A stretch of DNA of 64,000 nucleotides. Source: Algibacter miyuki (lineage in GTDB: Bacteria; Bacteroidota; Bacteroidia; Flavobacteriales; Flavobacteriaceae). The DNA lies in NCBI RefSeq assembly GCF_030409805.1, contig NZ_JAUFQP010000001.1, positions 372,001 through 436,000 on the forward strand, read 5' to 3'. Positions 18,235-27,814 of the stretch are shown here, piece after piece (position 1 is the stretch's first letter; the number at the start of each line of letters is the position of its first letter). The position numbers were made by a program, and so were the translations under genes. The notes under the pieces are model-generated. The model saw nothing but the letters and a program-made list of their open reading frames with translations, was not told where the DNA came from and did not search any database.

Positions 18235-21200
18235 TTGAAGAAATTTACTTTTCTCATTCCTTTCTTATTTCTGTATTCATCAATGTTTTCGCAATGGCGG
18301 TTAAACCAGATAGCCGGCGAAGAAGGCTTATCTCATAACTCTGTAACAAGTATTATACAGGATAAAGGAGGGTATTTGTGGTTTGGCACTTTAAATGGAG
18401 TGAATAAATATGATGGTTACTCCATGAAACAATATCATTATGGTCATAATAATAAGGGGCTTAGTAGTAATGTGGTGTATAAATTGTTTGAAGATAGAGC
18501 AGGTTATGTTTGGGTAGGAACAGGTGAGGGCTTGAACAGAATAAACCCAAATACAGATGAAGTTGATGTTTATTTTAAAGGAAGAGGAGAGCCTCGATAT
18601 GAAGGTAAAGTTAGTATTCAACAATCGAAATCTGGTGTTTTCTTTATTAATGATTATAACGGAATAAAATTTTTTGAAATAGATGATCAAGGGAAATTAG
18701 AATATGAGTTTTTTTTAAGTAAATATGGCGGCTTAAACTTAAATATTCAAAATATAATTCCTTCTAAAAATGATAAATATTGGTTTTTTACACCAAATCA
18801 AAAAGTGAAGTTACATCAAGTTGATATAATTAGGGACGGTAAAACACCACAATTAAGTATTGAATCTACCAATTATACAGATACCTCATTTACTAAGGGG
18901 ACTGTTGTGTTGGATATGTTGGAATATCCAAAGAATACCATTTGGATTATTAATAATAAACTTGAGCTATTAAAATTAAAAGTTGATGCAGATTTTAAGG
19001 TTACCGCATCCGAAAAAATAGAACTATATTCAACAATAAACTACGATGAATCGGAAGTTGTTCGGGGTGTAAGTATATGCAGTGATAACGAAGGCCGAAT
19101 ATGGATTTCAGGTAATAAATTACTTCTGAATTTTGATACCGAATCTGGAGTAATTAATGACCTATCCAGAAATAATCAATTAAAATCCTTGATAGGAAGT
19201 CAGGATATCCGAGACATCTTTATCGATAATTCTAATATAGTTTGGCTATGTACTTTAGATTTTGGTTTGTATAAAATGGATTTAGATAGCCATACGTTTT
19301 ACAATTCTACCGAATATTTAAATTCTAATCAATCCTTGGAGTTGTTCAGATCGCCGATAGTATCTATGTGTGAAGATCTTAAAGAAAATATTTGGATAGG
19401 TACTAGAGACGGTATTATTAAAGCTTTTCATAAAAGCACTTTAAAGGATGAGACAGGAACTAAACCTAAAACACCCATAGTATATAGTTCTTCAATTAAT
19501 AAAGAGAAAATAAATAAGCCATCTCCTTTACCAGAAGTTAAGCGATTAATGAGCGATAAAGAAGGGACTATTTGGGTGGGCGCTTTAAATGGTTTATTTA
19601 AGATTGAATTTGAAGAGCAATCTCAACAGTATAAAGTTAAAGAAATAGAGGACATAAAGGACAACCTGGGTAATAAAATAAATAGTCGTGTTTTTGCAAT
19701 AGAAGAAGATAGAAACGGGGCTATTTGGTTTGGGGCATGGGAAAATGGCTTGATGAAAATGGTTTTTAATAAAGCAAATAATGCCTATCAAACCGTGAAC
19801 TATAGAATGTCGAGTAGAGATTCTACAAGTTTATCTAATAATAATATAACCGATATCGTAGAGGATAACTATGGAAATCTTTGGGTAGGGACCATTAAGG
19901 GCCTTAATAAATTGAAACGTTCTAAATCTGGAAATGTAACTTTTGAGAAATTTTTTAATCATCCCTTAGATAATAATACTTTAAGTAGCGATCATATACT
20001 CGATATTCATCAAGCTAAAAACGGGGATCTTTATATAGGAACTTATGGCGGCGGTTTAAATCGCTTAAGTTATTCAAATACGGGCAAGGTCGAGTTTACT
20101 CGTTATAACGTGGAAAATGGTTTACCAAATGATGTGGTATCACAAATAAGAGAAGATTTTGAAGGAAATATATGGTTAATGCATATTAGGCAAATTTCAA
20201 AATTAAATCCTACTACCGGTGCTTTTATACATTTCGAAAGAAAAGATGGATTTAATGTAGACCAATTTATGGGAAATGCTATGGAGTTTACATCTTCTGG
20301 AACAATGCTTTGCGGGGGAGTTAATGGTTTTACATTTTTTCAGCCAAATAATTTAACGGTTAATACTAAAAAGCCACAGATAACGATTACCGATTTTAAA
20401 CTTTTTAATGAATCTGTTCAGGTTAATCAAAAAGTTGATGGACAAATTCTATTAACGTCAGGTATAAATGATACCAAAAAAATAGCGTTACCTTATAATT
20501 TGAATTCTTTTGAATTTGTTTTTTCGAGTATGCATTTTTCTAGCCCCAAAAAAAATAGATATAAATTTATTTTGGAAGGGTTTGAAGATAAATCACAGGC
20601 TTCTGTAATTCGGGAACGTAAATTTTCTTCTTATACAAACATACCTCCAGGTAATTATGTTTTTAAGGTTTACGGTTCAAATAGCTCGGGTGTTTGGAGT
20701 GATTCCCCTAAAGAAATTGCCATTACCATTGCTCCTCCATGGTATTTTACAAAATTAGCTATTATCACTTTTATAGGAGTTATTATATTAATTATATATG
20801 TTGTTTTTAAGGTGCGTTTACATCAATTGCAACTAAAAAATAAACTTAAATTAGATAGTGCGCTTTATGAAAAGTCTGAAGAAATAAACCAAATGAAACT
20901 TCGTTTTTTTACCAATATTTCTCACGAATTAAGAACACCATTAACTTTAATCATTGGGCCACTTGAGCAGATTATGAAAGGGAGTAATGATGTAGAATAT
21001 TTGCAGCGTTTAAACGCTATAATGTATAAAAATTCAACACGTTTGTTGCGCTTAATCAATCAATTGCTTGATTTTAGGAAAGCAGAATCTAGTAATATAA
21101 ATTTAGTAGTAGAGCAGAGCGATTTGGTAAGCTTTTTGGAAGAAATACATCGTGCTTTTCAAGAAATAGCTAAAGAAAGACAAATAAAATTTACTTTTAA

Positions 21201-22485
21201 AACAAGCGAAAGTTTTATTGATGCATGGTTTGATAATGATAAAATTGAAAAGATAATATATAACCTTTTATCCAATGCCTTTAAATTTACGGCCCCAAAT
21301 AAAAGCATTGAGTTAATCTTGGAAACAGAAATTATTAATAATAAAATGTATGCTGTTATTAAGGTTGTGGATCAGGGTATAGGGATACCTCAAGAGGAAC
21401 TATCAGGTATTTTCGAAAGGTTTTATCAAGTTAATAAGGAAAGTAATGCTATACAAGTTGGGTCTGGGTTAGGGCTAGCGTATACAAGAAGACTTATTGA
21501 AATTCATAAAGGAAAAATTAGTATCGATAGTGTTATTGAAAAAGGAACCACAGTGTCTGTTACTTTTCCTATTTCTAAGGAGGATTATGAAGTAGATTCT
21601 ATACTGGAATTACAACCAAAACAATATGATTTTAGTTTTGTAAAGAATGAAGTTAAGGATTTTAAAGACATGCTTACAGAGTCGTCTAAGGTGATTAAAA
21701 CGGTGAAACACGATAAACGAACTCAAACTATTTTAGTAGTAGAAGACAATAAGGATCTAAGGGAATATTTATTTGAATACTTTCAAAATTTCTATAATGT
21801 ATTAACCGCTTCAAATGGAGAAGAGGGATTAAAAATAGCTCTAGAATTGGCCCCCGATTTAATTATTTCAGACTTAATGATGCCTAAAATGACAGGCATA
21901 GAAATGTGTAAAAAAATTAAAAATAATTTAACAACGAGCCATATTCCAGTGATAATACTCACTGCTAAAGCAGGTATAGAAAACGAAAAAGAAGGCCTGG
22001 AAACAGGTGCAGATGAATTTGTTTTAAAACCATTTAATATGGAAGTGTTAAGACTTCGTGTTAATAATATTTTAAGAACAAAACAACAATGGGCAGAAAA
22101 ATTTAAAACAAAGTCCACATCCTCTTCTTGGAAAGAATTATCCAGTAAATTAGATAAAGAGTTTTTAAAAAAATCTTTAAAAATAATTAAGAAAAACATT
22201 GACAATTCCGGATATTCTTCAGAAAAATTTGCGTCAGATATGGGTATGAGTCGCTCTGCGCTTTTTAATAAAATTAAGTCTATTACTGGGGTGTCAACAA
22301 CAGAGTTTATTAGAACTATTAGAATAAAACGAGCAGCAAACCTTATTAAGTCTGGGCGCTATTCAATAACAGAAGTCGTTTTTATGGTTGGTTTTTCAGA
22401 TCCTAAATATTTTAGAACTTGTTTTAAAAAACAATTTAAAAAAACGCCTAGTGAATATCTAAAAACTTTTAAAATGGACAACTAA
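18235..22485 (+). CDS. Hybrid two-component system sensor/regulator (HTCS)
   Basis: One-protein two-component regulator of the SusC/SusD locus type. Order: signal peptide (about 1-20), a periplasmic double beta-propeller of two-component-regulator repeats (WFGTLNGVNKY, WVGTGEGLNRI, WIGTRDGIIKA and others), a Y_Y_Y domain (about 750-833), one membrane helix (about 840-862), HisKA with His897 in FFTNISHELRTP, HATPase (GSGLGLAYTRR), a receiver with Asp1213 in LIISDLMMPKM, and a C-terminal AraC helix-turn-helix. It starts with TTG: no in-frame ATG exists between the upstream stop at 18217 and codon 17, and a later start would lose the signal peptide. It probably senses a PUL oligosaccharide in the periplasm and binds the GGAT direct repeat found before the PUL operons. 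Confidence 0.95.
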   Translation: MKKFTFLIPFLFLYSSMFSQWRLNQIAGEEGLSHNSVTSIIQDKGGYLWFGTLNGVNKYDGYSMKQYHYGHNNKGLSSNVVYKLFEDRAGYVWVGTGEGLNRINPNTDEVDVYFKGRGEPRYEGKVSIQQSKSGVFFINDYNGIKFFEIDDQGKLEYEFFLSKYGGLNLNIQNIIPSKNDKYWFFTPNQKVKLHQVDIIRDGKTPQLSIESTNYTDTSFTKGTVVLDMLEYPKNTIWIINNKLELLKLKVDADFKVTASEKIELYSTINYDESEVVRGVSICSDNEGRIWISGNKLLLNFDTESGVINDLSRNNQLKSLIGSQDIRDIFIDNSNIVWLCTLDFGLYKMDLDSHTFYNSTEYLNSNQSLELFRSPIVSMCEDLKENIWIGTRDGIIKAFHKSTLKDETGTKPKTPIVYSSSINKEKINKPSPLPEVKRLMSDKEGTIWVGALNGLFKIEFEEQSQQYKVKEIEDIKDNLGNKINSRVFAIEEDRNGAIWFGAWENGLMKMVFNKANNAYQTVNYRMSSRDSTSLSNNNITDIVEDNYGNLWVGTIKGLNKLKRSKSGNVTFEKFFNHPLDNNTLSSDHILDIHQAKNGDLYIGTYGGGLNRLSYSNTGKVEFTRYNVENGLPNDVVSQIREDFEGNIWLMHIRQISKLNPTTGAFIHFERKDGFNVDQFMGNAMEFTSSGTMLCGGVNGFTFFQPNNLTVNTKKPQITITDFKLFNESVQVNQKVDGQILLTSGINDTKKIALPYNLNSFEFVFSSMHFSSPKKNRYKFILEGFEDKSQASVIRERKFSSYTNIPPGNYVFKVYGSNSSGVWSDSPKEIAITIAPPWYFTKLAIITFIGVIILIIYVVFKVRLHQLQLKNKLKLDSALYEKSEEINQMKLRFFTNISHELRTPLTLIIGPLEQIMKGSNDVEYLQRLNAIMYKNSTRLLRLINQLLDFRKAESSNINLVVEQSDLVSFLEEIHRAFQEIAKERQIKFTFKTSESFIDAWFDNDKIEKIIYNLLSNAFKFTAPNKSIELILETEIINNKMYAVIKVVDQGIGIPQEELSGIFERFYQVNKESNAIQVGSGLGLAYTRRLIEIHKGKISIDSVIEKGTTVSVTFPISKEDYEVDSILELQPKQYDFSFVKNEVKDFKDMLTESSKVIKTVKHDKRTQTILVVEDNKDLREYLFEYFQNFYNVLTASNGEEGLKIALELAPDLIISDLMMPKMTGIEMCKKIKNNLTTSHIPVIILTAKAGIENEKEGLETGADEFVLKPFNMEVLRLRVNNILRTKQQWAEKFKTKSTSSSWKELSSKLDKEFLKKSLKIIKKNIDNSGYSSEKFASDMGMSRSALFNKIKSITGVSTTEFIRTIRIKRAANLIKSGRYSITEVVFMVGFSDPKYFRTCFKKQFKKTPSEYLKTFKMDN

Positions 22486-22642
22486 GTTTAAGTTGTTCAA
22501 GCTGTTTTTTTAGTTTAGATTCGGGTTTTGAATAGATTATAATAACGCTATAACAGTTTGTTTTGTTAATGTTTAAAGTCTCTGGATTTTAATAATCTAT
22601 AATTTCAAGCTACTTTAGGTTGCCTTTGGTTTGAAGGTGTAT

Positions 22643-24241
22643 TTAATTTATAGAGTACTTTTCTTTAAGTTTATCGGGCATGGCAGTTGGTACATATTTG
22701 AGGCCAGAGCCTTTATCTCCTTGTGGTGTGTAATGTATGCTAGTAGCTGTGCTTTTGGGCGTGTAGCTAGGTTCATTACTTTGTTCTTTCCACCAGTTCA
22801 GCCATTTTTTGTCTAAATTACTTGTTTTTTTATTTAGTGTTTGGGATAAATCATTTGTTTCTAATGGATCTTTTTTGGTGTTATATATTTCCCAACCAGA
22901 ACCATCTACTTCCACTAAACTGAAGTTTTTTGTACGTATGGCTCTATTATCCATAAATTGAAAATATAATGCTGATTTCCTATTAAACTTTTGCCCTTTG
23001 AATATCGAGGAGAACGATTCTCCTACATAATTATCTGATATACTTGTGTCTCTTTTATAGGAATTTGTAAGATCTAAAATTGTAGGCATAATATCTACCA
23101 TATGTAAGTCTTCAGTATATATTGCCCCCTTCTTTTTAATTCCTTTAGGCCAATACGCAATTGCCCCAGTTTTTACACCTCCATTATGTTGGCTAATTTT
23201 GTATAGTCTATTGGGAGTAACACTAGCATAAGCCCATCCTGTTCCTGGTTGGTAATTAGAGCCTACATCGCCTGGTAGCAATCCTTTTTTTAGCATCACA
23301 TCATCCATTACAGAAAAGGAGTCGGTGCCATTATCACTCATAAATAGAATTAACGTGTTTTCTATTTGGCCATTGGCATCTAGTGCGTGTAATAGTTTAT
23401 CTATACCATTATCCATACGCTCTACCATGGCGGCGTATACTGACATGCGTAAATCTTCCAAATCTTTCTGTTCTGGAGTTAAAGTATCCCAATTGGGTAA
23501 GTTTTTAGGATAATCTGGTAATGGAGTTTCTTTGTTTATAATTCCAAATTTAATCTGATTTTTTATTCGGGCATTACGGATAGCCTGCCATCCTTTTAAA
23601 TAATTTCCTCTATGTGCCATAATTTGTTCCTTTGGCGCTTGCAGAGGATTATGTGGTGACTGATAGCTTAGATATAAAAAAAAGGGTTTGTTATTTTTGG
23701 TTTTTTGTGGATTTATAAAATCAATAGCATAATCTGTAAACGCATCTGTGCTGTAAAAATCATCTCCAAAATTATTAAAAGGTTTTTTATTAATACGATA
23801 ATCTTTACCACCTTTATAGTAACTAGAATAACCACCTAAAAATCCGAAAAAATAATCAAACCCTTTATCATTAGGCGCTCCGTTAAGGTGCCATTTGCCT
23901 ATTAAACCTGTTCGGTATCCAGATGCTTTAAGTTTTTGTGCAATGTTCGTGTCGTTTTTTATACCGTAACCAACTTTGGGCCACCATTTTCCTGTTAACA
24001 TAGAGCTTCTAGAAATTACGCACATACCTGCGTTATACATGCTAGTTAGTCTCATGCCTCCATTTGCCATTTGGTCTAAAGCAGGGGTTTTTATTTCGCC
24101 TCCATAACATCCTATATCGCTATAACCAAGATCATCAGCAAGAATTAAAATAACATTAGGCCTATCTGTGTTTTGGCTTTGTAAGCTAAATAAAATAGTA
24201 AAGTGCAAAAGAGAAAAAAGTAAAAGTGATTTTTTGTTCAT
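22643..24241 (-). CDS. S1 family sulfatase with unusual CVISR active site, secreted
   Basis: Sulfatase-fold protein with a type I signal peptide ending QSQ (about residue 23). LADDLGYSDIGCYGGEIKTP is at 34-53, GLIGKWHLNG at about 113-122, MSDNGTDS and QHNGGVKTGAIAYWPKG further on. At the formylglycine position the sequence is C74-V-I-S-R78: Cys and Arg are kept but the conserved Pro is Ile. The rest of the active site is intact, so it may still be an active enzyme if matured, or a serine/cysteine phosphohydrolase-like variant. Single gene on the minus strand behind its own PUL operator (site 9). Confidence 0.88.
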   Translation of the reverse strand: MNKKSLLLFSLLHFTILFSLQSQNTDRPNVILILADDLGYSDIGCYGGEIKTPALDQMANGGMRLTSMYNAGMCVISRSSMLTGKWWPKVGYGIKNDTNIAQKLKASGYRTGLIGKWHLNGAPNDKGFDYFFGFLGGYSSYYKGGKDYRINKKPFNNFGDDFYSTDAFTDYAIDFINPQKTKNNKPFFLYLSYQSPHNPLQAPKEQIMAHRGNYLKGWQAIRNARIKNQIKFGIINKETPLPDYPKNLPNWDTLTPEQKDLEDLRMSVYAAMVERMDNGIDKLLHALDANGQIENTLILFMSDNGTDSFSVMDDVMLKKGLLPGDVGSNYQPGTGWAYASVTPNRLYKISQHNGGVKTGAIAYWPKGIKKKGAIYTEDLHMVDIMPTILDLTNSYKRDTSISDNYVGESFSSIFKGQKFNRKSALYFQFMDNRAIRTKNFSLVEVDGSGWEIYNTKKDPLETNDLSQTLNKKTSNLDKKWLNWWKEQSNEPSYTPKSTATSIHYTPQGDKGSGLKYVPTAMPDKLKEKYSIN

Positions 24242-24657
24242 AATTTAAATGTTTAGCCCGGTAATTTTGCTTCAAAGGAAGCGCAATGTAAAATTATATA
24301 TTAAGAAGAATATAGTTATCCTGCAATACCCTGCTTTTTAATTTTTTGTCTAAAAAATAAATTGTAAACGGCCATACTTTGGGTCATTAGATTACAATAT
24401 AAAAAAATCTATTTAAGAAAGAGTTGTGGTTATTCTCCTAATATTATTTAGGGTTAGCACCTATAAAGATTGTGTATTTAAGCTTCGTTTGTTTTTACTA
24501 TAGAAGTTTCTTCTTCAAATCAGTTTTTATTTCATTTATTATTTATAAGTCTTTGTTTGCTAGTTTGTTTGCAGGGTTTTGCAGGATGCGTTTATAATAA
24601 AATCAATTTATTATTACATCAATCAACTTAATAACCAATTAAACTAAAATAAATGAT
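24242..24657. promoter_or_regulatory. Divergent promoter region with two PUL operators (sites 9 and 3)
   Basis: Site 9, minus strand: half-sites GCAGG (24330-24334) and GCAGGATAA (24316-24324), T of GGAT at 24318, -7 box TAATTTTA starting at 24296 (22 bases), serving the minus-strand sulfatase. Site 3, plus strand: half-sites GCAGG (24571-24575) and GCAGGATGC (24581-24589), T of GGAT at 24587, -7 box TATTATTA at 24609 (22 bases), serving the second susC. The about 220 bases between the two sites hold no other evident feature. Confidence 0.7.
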
Positions 24658-27600
24658 ATGATGAAAAACAAACGCATTAAAAAAATGAAAAAAACATTAT
24701 CGTTCTGTTTAATAATATTCTCGTTGGGGATGTTTGCGCAGGGGAATGTTGCAAAAGGAACAGTGACTTCTGAAGATGGTATTCCTTTGCCTGGAGTTAA
24801 TGTTTTGCAAAAAACTACAGGCAATGGAACGGTAACAGATTTTGATGGTAATTTTGAAATTAAATTGATAAAAGGAGAACAAATATTAGTATTTTCTTAT
24901 GTAGGTTTTAAAACCCAAGAGTTCTCTGTTAATGGAAAATCTAATATTAACCTATCCTTGGAAGAAGATGCACAGAGCCTTAATGAAGTAGTTGTAGTTG
25001 GTTATGGAACACAAAGCAGGGCTGATTTAGTCGGTTCTATAGGTTCTGTTAAAGGAGAAGATATTGCTTCAATGCCAGTGCCTACATTTGATATGGCACT
25101 TCAAGGTAGAACTGCTGGATTAGATATCGTGAATACATCTAGTGAGCCTGGAGGAGAGGTTACAATTAGGATTAGAGGAAATAATTCTATCTTGGGAGAT
25201 AATTCTCCGCTGGTAGTCATTGATGGGTATCCCATGCCTACAGGGTCTGAAGCAAGTGCGAATGGTGCTGGGGATGGTAACCAAACTTCATCTAATATTT
25301 TAAGTTTCTTAAACCCAGCAGAGATTGAATCTGTTGAGATTCTCAAAGATGCATCATCAACCGCCATATATGGCTCTCGTGGTGCTAACGGAGTAATCAT
25401 TGTAACAACAAAAAAGGGAGCCTATCAGCAAGCAACTCAAATTAACTTTACGGCTGAAACTGGATTTAGTAATATTCAAGATTTTCCCGAAGTTTTAGAT
25501 GGTCCAACTTATGCAGCATGGAGAAATGAAGTAGCCTTAAGAAACGGTGATGCAGAACTACCCTTTGATGGAGACCCAAGACCATTACCAGAAAACACAT
25601 CGACTACAGATTGGTTGGATAGAATTTTGAGAACAGGTGTAACAAATAGGTACCAGCTTACGCTATCTGGAGGTGGAGACAAGTCTAGATATTTCTTATC
25701 GGCTAACTATTTAGAAAATGGAGGAGTTGTTAAATTTACTGATTTTTCTAGAGGTAATATTAGATTGAATATCGATAATACCCTTACCGATAGGTTAACC
25801 ACAAGTACATCTGTAAATTATGTGCGTACAAAAAATAACAGATCAGGAGAAGGTTCTGGAGCCATAATTAATTCGGGAGCAGTTTTTTCAGCTTACAAAA
25901 ACTCTCCTACAGCAACGCCTGGCGATAATATAGATGAAGGTGATGGAACAACCAATTTTTTTACAGATCCACTAGTCGAATTGGCAGATACCCGTAACGA
26001 AACCTATAACGAAAACTTAATTATAAGTATACTATCAAGATATAAAATATCAGATAATTTAACCTTTAATCTGTCTACAGGAACTACTAGTTCGAACAGT
26101 AGAAGAGAACTGTTTTTTCCGAAAACAACAAGAATAGGTTCGTTACGAGATAGTAGAGCAGTTTATAATGTAAGTTCTTCAAGTAATTATTTAGTTGAAT
26201 CTTATTTGTCTTATAATAAATCATTTAATTTAGGCAATATTGATGCAACTGCTGGTTATTCTTATCAAATTGATGATACACGTCGGCTAAATACTATTGT
26301 AGATGGTTTTCCGGTAGATGTTTTAGCAACTGACAATATCGGTTTAGGTTTGGTTCCTTTTATACCAACAAGTTCTAGAATTGAAAGGGTATTGTCTTCT
26401 TACTATGCAAGATTAAATTACAATTATGATAAAAGATATTACATTTCATTAACAGGGCGCGCTGATGGCTCAAGTGTTTTTGCCGAAAATAGAAAATGGG
26501 GTTATTTTCCTTCAGTTGGTTTTGGCTGGACGGCGTCAAATGAAGCGTTTTTGGAAGATGTCGATATCATGTCCAATTTAAAATTTAGGGCAAGTTATGG
26601 TATAACAGGTTCGCAATCCATACAACCATTACAATCTTTAACACTTTTAGGTACTGCTAATGCTGTATATGGAGATGTACTATATTCAGGTTTGGCTCCT
26701 ACAAGAATTGGGAATCCAAATTTAGAATGGGAAAAAACAAAACAACTTAATGTAGGGGTAGATATAGGGGTTTTGAAAAATAGATTTTCTGCATCTTTTG
26801 ATTATTACAACAAAACAACGGAGGATTTATTATTAAATTTTCCGCTACCAACATCTGCCGGACTAGGTTCTATTACAGCAAATGCTGGAAGTATTGAAAA
26901 TAAAGGAATTGAAATTGTAGTTGGAGGTTATGTTGTAGATAATAAAGATTTTAAATGGAATAGTAACTTTAATTGGAGTAATAATAAAGCAACTGTTTTA
27001 AGTTTAGGAGATACAGATGCAGATATTTTTGGACCTGGACCCGCAGCAAATATTGTTACCGACCCATCCAATATTATGCGAGTTGGAGAAACTTTTGGTG
27101 CACTATATGGTTATAAAGTTATAGGTTTACTTCAAGAAAGTGATTTTGACAGTGGTGGAGCCGCAACAGTGCCTATTTTTGGAACAACACCAGAGCCAGG
27201 ACAATATAAGTATCAAGATATATCTGGCCCAGAAGGAATTCCGGACGGCGTTATAAACGCACAAGATAGAAGTATTATTGGAAATACTAATCCAGATTAT
27301 ATTTTTGGTTGGAACAACGATTTTTCGTATAAAAATTTCACTTTAGGCATATTTATTCAAGGTTCAGTAGGTAATGATTTAATGAATATTAATAACCTTT
27401 TTCTAAGCACAGGTAGAACTGCAAATAATGTTTTTAAAGATTGGTACGAAAACAGGTGGACTCCCGAAAACCCTACAAATAACCCGAGGTATGTTGACCG
27501 TGTTGGTAATCAATATTTACAACCAAATTCTGCAATTGTGGAAGATGGGTCATACATTAGACTAAAAAATGTAAGTCTTGGATATAATATTCCAACAGAA

Positions 27601-27786
27601 AAAATAAAAGGTGTAAATTCTTTAAGAGTTTATGCTACAGCCACAAACTTGATAACTATTACAGATTACTCAGGATTTGATCCAGAGGTTAATATACGTG
27701 GTGGAAATAATCTTTCTCAAGGTATTGATTTTGGTTCTTATCCTAGAGCTCAAAATTTCACAATCGGTCTTAATATTGGTTTATAA
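24658..27786 (+). CDS. SusC-like TonB-dependent outer-membrane transporter 2
   Basis: Glycan importer. Signal peptide ends GMFAQ (about residue 28), followed by a carboxypeptidase-regulatory-like domain (about 30-105), a TonB-interacting segment (LNEVVVVGYG, about 108-117), a plug with LKDASSTAIYGSRGANGVIIVTT (about 225-247), and a beta-barrel to the end. 1042 residues. Several in-frame Met codons exist at the start (residues 1, 2 and 10). It is followed 28 bases later by its susD partner. Under operator site 3. Confidence 0.95.
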   Translation: MMKNKRIKKMKKTLSFCLIIFSLGMFAQGNVAKGTVTSEDGIPLPGVNVLQKTTGNGTVTDFDGNFEIKLIKGEQILVFSYVGFKTQEFSVNGKSNINLSLEEDAQSLNEVVVVGYGTQSRADLVGSIGSVKGEDIASMPVPTFDMALQGRTAGLDIVNTSSEPGGEVTIRIRGNNSILGDNSPLVVIDGYPMPTGSEASANGAGDGNQTSSNILSFLNPAEIESVEILKDASSTAIYGSRGANGVIIVTTKKGAYQQATQINFTAETGFSNIQDFPEVLDGPTYAAWRNEVALRNGDAELPFDGDPRPLPENTSTTDWLDRILRTGVTNRYQLTLSGGGDKSRYFLSANYLENGGVVKFTDFSRGNIRLNIDNTLTDRLTTSTSVNYVRTKNNRSGEGSGAIINSGAVFSAYKNSPTATPGDNIDEGDGTTNFFTDPLVELADTRNETYNENLIISILSRYKISDNLTFNLSTGTTSSNSRRELFFPKTTRIGSLRDSRAVYNVSSSSNYLVESYLSYNKSFNLGNIDATAGYSYQIDDTRRLNTIVDGFPVDVLATDNIGLGLVPFIPTSSRIERVLSSYYARLNYNYDKRYYISLTGRADGSSVFAENRKWGYFPSVGFGWTASNEAFLEDVDIMSNLKFRASYGITGSQSIQPLQSLTLLGTANAVYGDVLYSGLAPTRIGNPNLEWEKTKQLNVGVDIGVLKNRFSASFDYYNKTTEDLLLNFPLPTSAGLGSITANAGSIENKGIEIVVGGYVVDNKDFKWNSNFNWSNNKATVLSLGDTDADIFGPGPAANIVTDPSNIMRVGETFGALYGYKVIGLLQESDFDSGGAATVPIFGTTPEPGQYKYQDISGPEGIPDGVINAQDRSIIGNTNPDYIFGWNNDFSYKNFTLGIFIQGSVGNDLMNINNLFLSTGRTANNVFKDWYENRWTPENPTNNPRYVDRVGNQYLQPNSAIVEDGSYIRLKNVSLGYNIPTEKIKGVNSLRVYATATNLITITDYSGFDPEVNIRGGNNLSQGIDFGSYPRAQNFTIGLNIGL

Positions 27787-27814
27787 TCATTGTCTAATTT
27801 AAAATAAAATAATA

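Noticed and set aside
22486..22530. Hairpin after the HTCS as terminator
   Set aside because: Only a five-base stem before the T-run; too weak to call.
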